64,000 nucleotides of DNA from Odoribacter lunatus. GTDB lineage: Bacteria; Bacteroidota; Bacteroidia; Bacteroidales; Marinifilaceae. The notes under the pieces are model-generated. The model worked only from the letters and a program-made list of their open reading frames with translations, ran no database searches and was not told where the DNA came from. Position 1 is the first letter of the stretch; each line of letters begins with the position of its first letter. Position numbers and translations under genes: made by a program. The DNA lies in the NCBI RefSeq assembly GCF_943193135.1, contig NZ_CALPCZ010000003.1:80172-144171 (forward strand), given 5' to 3'. This document shows, in pieces, positions 1-7,327 of the stretch.

Positions 1-2046
1 ATCATGCTTCGCACGGACGGCAGCCCGGTTTTGATAGATTTCGGCTTGTCGAAACAGTACGATTCAAGCGGCGAACCAGAATCGAGTTCTACGATCGGTT
101 TGGGAACGCCGGGTTATGCTCCCATAGAGCAAGCGAACAGTTCTTCCGGTCGTGATTTTGCAGCGACATTGGACATTTATGCATTGGGAGGGACTTTTTA
201 CAAGATGCTTACGGGTAAGTCTCCGGTGGACGCCTCGATAATACTGAACGACGGCTTTCCTGAAGATGAGTTGCGAAACAGCGGTGTGTCTAATAAAAGT
301 ATAGAGGCGATAAGGCGTGCGATGTCCCCTCAACGTAAGAGTCGTCCTCAGAGCGTTCAGGAGTTTTTGTCGTTGCTGGACGGCGGTCGTCCTGCATCGT
401 CGTCGGTTCCGGCAGCGGACGAGGAAACGAAGGTCAACACCGGACTTAAGCGGGATTCGTCATCAGTTTCAGTTTCTTCTTCTCCGAAACGCAGTTCTCA
501 TATAGGTTTGTGGATAGCTTTGTGTTTATTTGTCTGTGTTGGAGTTGTGTCGTTTTTGCTTTTAATGCCGGGAAAAACATCAGCGCCGACACCTCCAGCA
601 GTTCCAACGGGGACATTGAAAATCAGCAGTGTTCCTTCTGGAGCAGTGTTGTGGTTGGACGGTAAAAATATGGAGAAATCAACGCCCCTGACGGTAGAGA
701 ATCTTTCGGCGGGCGTTCATCAGGTCGTATTGAAACTGGATGGTTATGAAGACGGCGTAAAAGAGGTGGCAGTTTCTTCTTCAGCGCACATGGAGTGTAG
801 TGTAACTCTGAAGAAGAAAGTATCTTCTGTTGAACCTCCGGTTGTTCAGCGTGGCACGTTGAAAGTGAGCAGCACACCTTCGGGGGCATCGATTTGGTTG
901 GACGGCAAGAACACGGGCAAGACGACTCCGGAAGTTCTGGAGGATTTGTCTGTCGGTAAGCATACGATAGTTTTGAAGCTTTCGGGCTATCAGGAATCCA
1001 GCAAGTCCGTTAGTGTTGTTTCTTCCCAACGCGGAGATTGTCGTGTGGATTTGGTCAAGGAGCCCGAGGTTGTCCGGACCGGCACGTTGAAAGTGAGCAG
1101 TACTCCTTCCGGTGCCTCGATTTGGTTGGACGGCAAGAACACGGGTAAGACGACGCCGGAAATTTTGGAGGATATGGCAATTGGCAGCCATAAGATCGTG
1201 TTGAAGCATGAGGGTTACCAGGACGGCGCAAAGCAGGTCAGTGTCTCTTCGGGCAAGCGTACGGAATGCACCGTCGCATTGACGAAGATACCCGAGCCTG
1301 CCAAACCTTCAACCCCTCAGAATTATACGGAGACGGCTTTGGGAGTCAATATGAAGATGGTCTATGTTGCTGGCGGCAGTTTTACGATGGGAGCGGAGCA
1401 GGGGAGCGATAGTGATGAGAAGCCTGCTCATCAGGTGACTCTTTCCGGTTACTACATCGGTGCTTATGAGGTGACTCAGGGACAGTGGGAGCAGGTGATG
1501 GGCACATCCGTTACCCAGCAGCGAGATAAGGTAGGTTCAGGTTGGCCTCTTTATGGTGTAGGTTCAGACTATCCGATGTATTATGTTAGTTGGGATGAGG
1601 CACAGACATTTTGTCGTGAACTGAGCCGCCTTACGGGCAAGCGCTATGTTTTGCCTACGGAGGCGCAGTGGGAGTACGCCGCAAGGGGTGGCAACAGGAA
1701 TGAGGGGACGGAATACAGCGGCAGCGATGCCGTCGATGTCGTGGCTTGGTATTCTAGTAATAGTGGTTCTTCTATTCATCCTGTAGGAACGAAACGTCCG
1801 AACGCCTTGGGATTGTACGATATGTCGGGGAATGTTTATGAGTGGTGTGCGGACTGGTACGGTTCTTATCCGACTACCTCTCAGACGAATCCCACGGGTC
1901 CTGTGTCGGGCTCTAGCCGCGTTTTGCGCGGCGGTAGTTGGTACTACTGGGCGAGGAGCTGCCGGGTGTCGGATCGGCATGAACGCTTTCCGAGCAAGCG
2001 CAGTGGCAGCGACGGCGGCGGCTTCCGCGTGGTGTGTCTTCCTTAG
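1..2046 (+). CDS. Membrane Ser/Thr kinase with three PEGA repeats and an FGE-sulfatase domain (5' end outside window)
   Basis: The reading frame is open at base 1, and its first codons match residue 170 onward of the complete paralog at 2090, so about 170 N-terminal residues lie upstream. Visible parts, numbered from the ATG at 4: the kinase C-lobe with IDFGLSK (DFG) and GTPGYAPIEQ (activation segment) in residues 1-125; a hydrophobic membrane segment at about 167-189; three PEGA repeats at about 203-262, 285-345 and 360-420, each starting GTLK; and an FGE-sulfatase/SUMF1-like domain from about 445 to the end. The layout implies a cytoplasmic kinase and an extracytoplasmic sensor or binding part. 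In the FGE domain only the first of the two catalytic-type cysteines is seen (C-R-V-S-D-R), so formylglycine-generating activity is doubtful. The gene is followed 43 bp later by its paralog. Domain assignment is secure; function is unknown. Confidence 0.88.
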   Translation: MMLRTDGSPVLIDFGLSKQYDSSGEPESSSTIGLGTPGYAPIEQANSSSGRDFAATLDIYALGGTFYKMLTGKSPVDASIILNDGFPEDELRNSGVSNKSIEAIRRAMSPQRKSRPQSVQEFLSLLDGGRPASSSVPAADEETKVNTGLKRDSSSVSVSSSPKRSSHIGLWIALCLFVCVGVVSFLLLMPGKTSAPTPPAVPTGTLKISSVPSGAVLWLDGKNMEKSTPLTVENLSAGVHQVVLKLDGYEDGVKEVAVSSSAHMECSVTLKKKVSSVEPPVVQRGTLKVSSTPSGASIWLDGKNTGKTTPEVLEDLSVGKHTIVLKLSGYQESSKSVSVVSSQRGDCRVDLVKEPEVVRTGTLKVSSTPSGASIWLDGKNTGKTTPEILEDMAIGSHKIVLKHEGYQDGAKQVSVSSGKRTECTVALTKIPEPAKPSTPQNYTETALGVNMKMVYVAGGSFTMGAEQGSDSDEKPAHQVTLSGYYIGAYEVTQGQWEQVMGTSVTQQRDKVGSGWPLYGVGSDYPMYYVSWDEAQTFCRELSRLTGKRYVLPTEAQWEYAARGGNRNEGTEYSGSDAVDVVAWYSSNSGSSIHPVGTKRPNALGLYDMSGNVYEWCADWYGSYPTTSQTNPTGPVSGSSRVLRGGSWYYWARSCRVSDRHERFPSKRSGSDGGGFRVVCLP

Positions 2047-2089
2047 TTTATGGTAGTCATTTTTATAGGCGTGAATAAATGAATCCAAT

Positions 2090-4231
2090 ATGTTGGCACA
2101 GCATCTTTCAGTAGGTTCGGTATTGCATGGCGTAGCTTGTCAGTACACGATAAAGAAAGTTCTGGGTCAGGGAACTTTCGGTATCACGTATCTGGCAACG
2201 ACAGAGTTAGAAGGTCTCCTGGGCAGGCTTCCGGTGAACGTGGCGTTGAAAGAGTTCTTTGTGAAGGATTTGAACGGGCGTAGCGAGGACGGTTCTGTCC
2301 GTGAGGTATCTTCCGACAGCATCGTCAGCCGATATGGCAAAGCTTTTCAGCGGGAGTCTCTCAACCTTTCGCACATGAGGCATCCCGGCATTATTCGAGT
2401 ACTGGAATCTTTCGAGGCCAATAATACCTACTATTATGCCATGGAATATGTCGATGGCGGTTCGCTGGATTCGTACATTCTTTCCAAGGGTAAGCTGTCG
2501 GAGAAGGAGGCGGTGGATTGTATCAATGCCATTGGTTCTGCCTTGTCCTACATGCACGAACAGAAGATGCTTCATCTGGACTTGAAGCCGAAGAACATCA
2601 TGCTTCGCACGGATGGCAGTCCAGTTTTAATAGATTTCGGTTTGTCGAAGCAGTACGATTCAACTGGCGAACCAGAATCGAGTTCGACAATCGGTTTGGG
2701 TACTCCGGGCTATGCTCCCATAGAGCAGGCGAACAGTTCTTCCGGTCGTGATTTTGCAGCGACATTGGACATTTACGCTTTGGGAGGGACTTTTTACAAG
2801 ATGCTTACGGGTAAGTCTCCGGTGGGAGCTTCGATAATACTGAACGACGGCTTTCCTGAAGATGAGTTGCGAAACAGCGGTGTGTCTGACAGGAGTATTG
2901 CGGCGATAGAGAAGGCGATGTCCCCTCAACGTAAGAGTCGTCCCCAAAGTGTGCAGGAGTTTTTGTCTTTGCTGGACGGCGGTCGTCCTGTGGCATCTGA
3001 AGTTCCGGCAGCGGACGAGGAGAAGCAGATAGATTCTGTTGTCGGGTCGTCCTCCGCTTCTCCTGCCGTTCCCCGTCGGAAATTCCGTTTGGCGTTATGG
3101 TTGACCTTGTGTCTTTGGTCGGTTTTGGGAGGAGCTTTTGCCGGTTGGTACTTTATGGGCGGCGAGGAATCCTTGCTTTCAAGCGATGTCGTTGTTTCGG
3201 ACGGAGGAAGTCCTTCTCCTGTCGCTCCGCCAGTGCAGTCGGGTTCATTGAAAGTGAGCAGTACACCTTCTGGAGCCTCGATTTGGATTGACGGGAGGAA
3301 CACGGGCAAGACGACGCCAGAAATTTTGGAGGATATAGCAGTCGGTAGTCATAAGATCGTATTGAAGCATGACGGTTATCAAGACGGCGCAAAGCAAGTC
3401 AGTGTCTCTTTCGGCAAGCGTACGGAATGCACCGTCACATTGACGAAGATACCTGAGCCTGCCAAACCTTCGACTCCCCAGAATTACACGGAGACGGCAT
3501 TGGGTGTCAATATGAAGATGGTCTATGTTGCTGGCGGTACTTTTACGATGGGAGCGACACTGGAGCAGGGGTATGATGAGGGGTATGATGCTTGGAATCG
3601 TGCGAAACCGACTCATCAGGTAAGTCTTTCCGGTTACTACATCGGTGCTTTCGAGGTGACTCAGGGGCAGTGGGAGAAGGTGATGGGCACATCCGTTACC
3701 CAGCAGCGGGATAAGTTAAGTTCAAGTTACTCTCTTTTTGGTGTCGGTTCAGACTATCCGATATATTATGTGAGTTGGGATGAGGCTCAGGCATTTTGTC
3801 GTGAGCTGAGCCGCCGTACGGGCAAACGCTATGTTTTGCCGACGGAGGCGCAGTGGGAGTATGCTGCAAGGGGCGGAAACAAGAACGAAGAAACAAAGTA
3901 TAGCGGTAGCTGGTCTATAGACGCGGTGGCTTGGTATGATGGTAATAGTAATTCTTCTACTCATCCTGTAGGAACGAAGCGTCCGAATGCTTTGGGATTG
4001 TACGATATGTCGGGGAACGTTTGGGAGTGGTGTGCGGACTGGTACGGTTTTTATCCGAGTACTTCTCAGACGAATCCTACGGGTCTTTCTTCGGGCTCTT
4101 ACCGAGTGAATCGCGGTGGTAGTTATGACGTCGATGCGGGGTACTGTCTGGTGTCGCTTCGGCGCTCCGATTCTCCGAGTTTTCGGAGCAGCCTTGTCGG
4201 CTTCCGCGTGGTGTGTCTTCCTTCGCTTTAG
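2090..4231 (+). CDS. Membrane Ser/Thr kinase with one PEGA repeat and an FGE-sulfatase domain
   Basis: This is a complete 713-residue paralog of the preceding gene. The kinase domain spans about 20-295, with a glycine-rich loop GQGTFG, the ATP-binding lysine in VALKEFF, the catalytic loop HLDLKPKN, IDFGLSK and GTPGYAPIEQ; all key residues are present, so it should be active. A hydrophobic segment follows at about 335-357, then a single PEGA repeat (about 385-440) and an FGE-sulfatase-like domain (about 455-711). Kinase C-lobe, PEGA and most FGE DNA are nearly identical to gene one, pointing to recent tandem duplication or gene conversion. The N-terminal acidic loops of the FGE domain and especially the last 45 codons differ strongly. 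An EgtB/PvdO-like oxidase role is unlikely because the second cysteine of the FGE pair is absent. A ligand-binding C-type-lectin fold is a more likely use. Confidence 0.92.
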   Translation: MLAQHLSVGSVLHGVACQYTIKKVLGQGTFGITYLATTELEGLLGRLPVNVALKEFFVKDLNGRSEDGSVREVSSDSIVSRYGKAFQRESLNLSHMRHPGIIRVLESFEANNTYYYAMEYVDGGSLDSYILSKGKLSEKEAVDCINAIGSALSYMHEQKMLHLDLKPKNIMLRTDGSPVLIDFGLSKQYDSTGEPESSSTIGLGTPGYAPIEQANSSSGRDFAATLDIYALGGTFYKMLTGKSPVGASIILNDGFPEDELRNSGVSDRSIAAIEKAMSPQRKSRPQSVQEFLSLLDGGRPVASEVPAADEEKQIDSVVGSSSASPAVPRRKFRLALWLTLCLWSVLGGAFAGWYFMGGEESLLSSDVVVSDGGSPSPVAPPVQSGSLKVSSTPSGASIWIDGRNTGKTTPEILEDIAVGSHKIVLKHDGYQDGAKQVSVSFGKRTECTVTLTKIPEPAKPSTPQNYTETALGVNMKMVYVAGGTFTMGATLEQGYDEGYDAWNRAKPTHQVSLSGYYIGAFEVTQGQWEKVMGTSVTQQRDKLSSSYSLFGVGSDYPIYYVSWDEAQAFCRELSRRTGKRYVLPTEAQWEYAARGGNKNEETKYSGSWSIDAVAWYDGNSNSSTHPVGTKRPNALGLYDMSGNVWEWCADWYGFYPSTSQTNPTGLSSGSYRVNRGGSYDVDAGYCLVSLRRSDSPSFRSSLVGFRVVCLPSL

Positions 4232-4357
4232 GCAGTCATTCCTTCTCCTGTATCAAGCTAACGACCGCAGCGTGATGAAGTATGCAAGCGCTAACGGAAT
4301 GGAGTCATTCCGGCGACTGCCGTCTGAAAAGGAGCAGAAAATAAAAATGATAGAGAA

Positions 4358-4855
4358 ATGAATAGATATAAATTTTTGATATGCTTGTTCCTGTTTTGGG
4401 GATTTGGGGCGAAGGCTCAGGTTTGGAGAGGTGTTTATGAGCATCATGATTTCAAGTGTTATAAGTTGGAAACGGCGGGTTATCCGACGATATTGGCGGC
4501 TAAGACGTGTACTTCCAGTGCGTTTGGAACGCAAGAATGGATAAAGTTGAAGATAAAATCTCCTTTTGATTGGGGAATGGGGGTGAGTGACGGTAAACTT
4601 GCTATTACGATGTTTGATGCGCAAGGTGAAGTAATTTGGACAGACAATATGTGTTATACCTTGGGAAAAGACAGTTGGGTTTATTATGATGTACTCGTGA
4701 ATAACGGGAGACCGAAATGCGATATCTGGCTGGTTTTCTATGAACACAATGATTTCGGACAGCGAGGTGGTGCAAAGAAGACATTGAAATTGAACTTGTT
4801 CAAATTGCCAGTGGCGAGTCTGCCGATGAACTACAATATGCAGAGCTATTGGTGA
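4358..4855 (+). CDS. Small exported protein of unknown function
   Basis: This 165-residue product begins with a clear signal peptide (MNRYKF, then a leucine/phenylalanine-rich core ending GAKA before Q). The mature part of about 145 residues is rich in aromatic residues and looks all-beta, with alternating polar and hydrophobic stretches. I do not recognise a family. It starts 126 bp after the second kinase/FGE gene with no terminator visible between them, so it may be co-transcribed and act in the same envelope system, for example as a secreted partner; this is inference from position only. Confidence 0.6.
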   Translation: MNRYKFLICLFLFWGFGAKAQVWRGVYEHHDFKCYKLETAGYPTILAAKTCTSSAFGTQEWIKLKIKSPFDWGMGVSDGKLAITMFDAQGEVIWTDNMCYTLGKDSWVYYDVLVNNGRPKCDIWLVFYEHNDFGQRGGAKKTLKLNLFKLPVASLPMNYNMQSYW

Positions 4856-5297
4856 CAAAGTTAGAGGCAAGTTCGTTTTTGTTTTTGATAATATTTAGGA
4901 ATAGTGGAAAAAACGTAAAAACTGACTTTTTGAAAACATTCCAAATTGCCCCTCGTGGGAGTATAAAAAGTTGTTTGTTCGCGGAGGGTGAACGAAAAAA
5001 TTTAGTTAGTGTCAAAATTCTAATTAAATCGGGAGACCATGTCCAATACCCACATCAAAATGAACAAATTGAGAACGTTTGTACGAAAAACAGCCTGGTT
5101 AAAGACGATCGCTGGCTTGCCGTCACACCTTTCTATTTCCTCGTTGTAATCAGCAATGCTCTTTTTCGTTGCCAGCTTTCTTCTCTGCAATAAACGCCAC
5201 TTCTTCGGCTTTCCGTCTCCAGCAACCGATGATACTCTGCACTTTTGTGATAAGGAAGAGCAGGAGCAAGCCCTTTGCATTCACCGTAAACCTAAAA
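4856..5297. other. Intergenic region with no supported gene
   Basis: These 442 bases separate the small exported protein from the convergent toxin gene. Short open frames occur on both strands (for example 5020-5280 minus), but none has a recognisable product, promoter or consistent coding signal. The sequence is AT-rich near 4860-5030 and more balanced after 5040. It may be remnant DNA. I see no hairpin strong enough to call a terminator. Confidence 0.4.
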
Positions 5298-6305
5298 TCA
5301 AATTGAACGGAATCGTGCCTGCAACTCCTCTATTCTCGAGATTAGTTGCTCGAATGTAAAATGTTCACCGTATATCATGGACTCCTGCATGGCCTTGTAG
5401 TCATCTTGCCATACTTTCAGCACCTCCTTGGGAGGCAATAGGACGATACGTTTGCGTATGTCGGGCGTATAGTCCACATCCTTGATAGAAGTGAACAGTT
5501 CTCTATGGTGGTGAATGGCGCTCCATAATTCGTTATCGCTGACGGCTTTTTGCGCAAACGGTTCGTCCATCATTTTCATCAGATCGTAAAGATGGCGCGA
5601 TTTGCGGTTTGCATTGCGGCAACCGTTGGTGGTAAACAACTCGTGAAGCAGGAATGACTTTTCCAAAAAGGTTTTTCCCGGTACGGACGAGATGATATCC
5701 ACATCCGCAACAGTAGTATCTATCGAAGAATTTTCACTTACCAAAGACTTTACTTGTGCCTTGGCGGTAGGCTCGAACAACGACCTTGCGCCAATTTCCA
5801 GCAATACTTCGGATTGTAGATAATCTGGACCGGTATTTTCAAAGACCGATTCGTAAGCTATATGCACCTTGCGTGGTTCTGGATAAGTCGCATCCCCTTC
5901 GCCGTCCGGATCTGGCGTTATTGTGCAATGGTTGGATAGCCCTTTTTCATTGACGACTCCCTGCAAATCCGCAGCAAAGACCTCCTTGACAAACAGCGAT
6001 GATGCCTTGCGCAGTTTCTTCAGTTGTTTTTTGGTCAGGTCGCCTTCCAAACCGAAAACACTTCGGTCAATGGCAAGGTCGATGTCTTCTGAGAACCTGG
6101 AAATCAAATTCCACACTTTGCTCAAGGATGACCCGCCTTTGAATACTAGCTTGTCTGCATACGGCAATGTATAAACCGCTTGAAGAATCCCTGTCACCCA
6201 AATATCCTTTTCTATCGCCTTGGGGTCATCTATACCCAGGCGCAGGCTGACTTGTTCGTAGATGGTGCGGCGCATATCCGCTGGAAGTTGCAAGAATTTA
6301 TTCAT
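5298..6305 (-). CDS. AbiEii/AbiGii-type nucleotidyltransferase toxin
   Basis: This 335-residue protein belongs to the AbiEii (MNT-like nucleotidyltransferase) family, the toxin half of AbiE type IV toxin-antitoxin and abortive-infection systems. The signature FKGGSSLSKVW is followed by the metal-binding motif SEDIDLAID, so the nucleotidyltransferase centre appears intact. Known members transfer nucleotides to RNA targets such as tRNA acceptor ends; the target here cannot be read from sequence. It is encoded directly downstream of its antitoxin, with an 8-bp overlap (6298-6305), as expected for a translationally coupled pair. Length and motif order are normal for the family. Confidence 0.9.
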   Translation of the reverse strand: MNKFLQLPADMRRTIYEQVSLRLGIDDPKAIEKDIWVTGILQAVYTLPYADKLVFKGGSSLSKVWNLISRFSEDIDLAIDRSVFGLEGDLTKKQLKKLRKASSLFVKEVFAADLQGVVNEKGLSNHCTITPDPDGEGDATYPEPRKVHIAYESVFENTGPDYLQSEVLLEIGARSLFEPTAKAQVKSLVSENSSIDTTVADVDIISSVPGKTFLEKSFLLHELFTTNGCRNANRKSRHLYDLMKMMDEPFAQKAVSDNELWSAIHHHRELFTSIKDVDYTPDIRKRIVLLPPKEVLKVWQDDYKAMQESMIYGEHFTFEQLISRIEELQARFRSI

Positions 6306-6909
6306 ATGCTTTCAATATTATGGAACGAATCCAGCCCGGCACAAGTTTCAAGTCCTCGGCAATCTGCTCTTTGGGTTCATTGGACAATAGTTGCTTGATA
6401 CGATTGAGCTGTTCCTCGCTCACGTTGCCTTGCCCCAGCCTTTGGAGGGCAAATGTAATCAGCATAATAAGTTCCGATTTGAAATTGAGCCGTTTGGGTA
6501 CGACACGCTTGAAGAGAATACCTCTGCCGTTATATATCTTTATTCTTCGGGATGTGCCATCGGTGAAATAGACCGCATTCATCGGCACTTGTGTGGAAAG
6601 TCCGAGTTTGTTCAATGCGGCATCACCGGTTGGTACGATACGACATTTGTCTCTTTGGGCAATGGCCTGTGCGACATCATCCACGCCGGGGTACACGATT
6701 CCGAAGCCGAATTCAGTGTCGATTTTCGGTTTGCAATAGATGCCTCTTGCAAGCCGGATTATTTTTCCGGACAGTGTGATACGCTCAAAAACCTTGTTGA
6801 TGGTCTTTTGCTCTCCCATATCCGCAAAATTACTTGCAAATAGTATAGTACCGTGCTTTTTTCTATTTATGGTAGTGAGTATCTTATTATCAATGCTTTG
6901 TTTTGTCAT
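6298..6909 (-). CDS. AbiEi-like antitoxin (DUF6088 type)
   Basis: This 203-residue protein has an N-terminal winged-helix-like region and the segment ITLSGKIIRLARGIYCKPK, typical of AbiEi/DUF6088 antitoxins in which a small basic hairpin follows the helix-turn-helix. The C-terminal part, with NGRGILFKRVVPKR, corresponds to the domain that neutralises the toxin. It is first in a two-gene operon with the AbiEii-type toxin. Antitoxins of this family repress their own promoter by binding inverted repeats. A perfect 11-bp inverted repeat lies between the promoter and this start codon, which fits autoregulation. Confidence 0.85.
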   Translation of the reverse strand: MTKQSIDNKILTTINRKKHGTILFASNFADMGEQKTINKVFERITLSGKIIRLARGIYCKPKIDTEFGFGIVYPGVDDVAQAIAQRDKCRIVPTGDAALNKLGLSTQVPMNAVYFTDGTSRRIKIYNGRGILFKRVVPKRLNFKSELIMLITFALQRLGQGNVSEEQLNRIKQLLSNEPKEQIAEDLKLVPGWIRSIILKAYE

Positions 6910-6924
6910 TTCTATTGGGATTTT

Positions 6925-6951
6925 GTCGTAAAAAACACATTTTTTTACGAC
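6925..6951 (-). promoter_or_regulatory. Perfect inverted repeat, candidate operator of the toxin-antitoxin operon
   Basis: Arms GTCGTAAAAAA and TTTTTTACGAC (11 bp, no mismatch) flank a 5-base loop CACAT. The repeat lies 16 bp upstream of the antitoxin start and just downstream of the predicted -7 element, overlapping the expected first transcribed bases. It could be a binding site for the AbiEi-like repressor or a leader hairpin. The position is seen directly; the function is inferred. Confidence 0.6.
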
Positions 6952-6962
6952 ATTATTCTATT

Positions 6963-6995
6963 GCAAAAGTACAACGTTTCACCCAACCGCCCAAA
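6963..6995 (-). promoter_or_regulatory. Bacteroidetes-type promoter of the toxin-antitoxin operon
   Basis: Read on the minus strand, a -33 element TTTG (6992-6995) is followed after 20 bp by the -7 element TACTTTTGC (6963-6971). This matches the phylum consensus in sequence and spacing, and lies about 55 bp upstream of the antitoxin start. Confidence 0.7.
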
Positions 6996-6999
6996 CAAA

Positions 7000-7327
7000 T
7001 GGATGATTTTGTTTCTATTATCGGAAAATGGTTTCAATGTGAATTTTTAAAGAGTGATATATTTCAAGATGTCTTGCTTTATTATTATTTTTGTGTCAAA
7101 GAAAGTTGAAAAACAGCAATGCGGAATACAGAAATCAGCACGCTGTTGAATCGGTGGAGGGCGAGAGTTGTGTTATTTGAAAATATTGATTATCAGATAA
7201 ATTGTAGAATCTAGGTGAATCCCAGCTGGATCACAGAGAGAAGTAAGATGTAATCAATAAAAATGGAGAAAATCTTTCTAAATGAATATTTTAGGAAGGT
7301 TTTTTCTTTTTTACTTATCTACCGCTA
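7000..7327. other. Intergenic stretch without a gene
   Basis: This AT-rich DNA lies between the antitoxin promoter and the 3' end of mutS2. Short frames are present but none is convincing. The only structure noted is the hairpin at 7268-7312. Confidence 0.4.
7268..7312 (-). terminator. Probable terminator hairpin downstream of mutS2
   Basis: An imperfect stem (GAAAATCTTTCTAAA against TTTAGGAAGG plus T-run) lies 16-60 bp beyond the mutS2 stop. Its best T-tract is on the plus strand, so it may act in both directions or mainly against plus-strand transcription. Confidence 0.4.

Noticed and set aside
5020..5280. 86-codon minus-strand frame next to the toxin gene
   Set aside because: It has an ATG but no promoter, no recognised domain and an unusual composition; not enough support to call a gene.
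4776..5280. Possible insertion-sequence relic
   Set aside because: No terminal inverted repeats, target duplication or transposase-like frame could be found.
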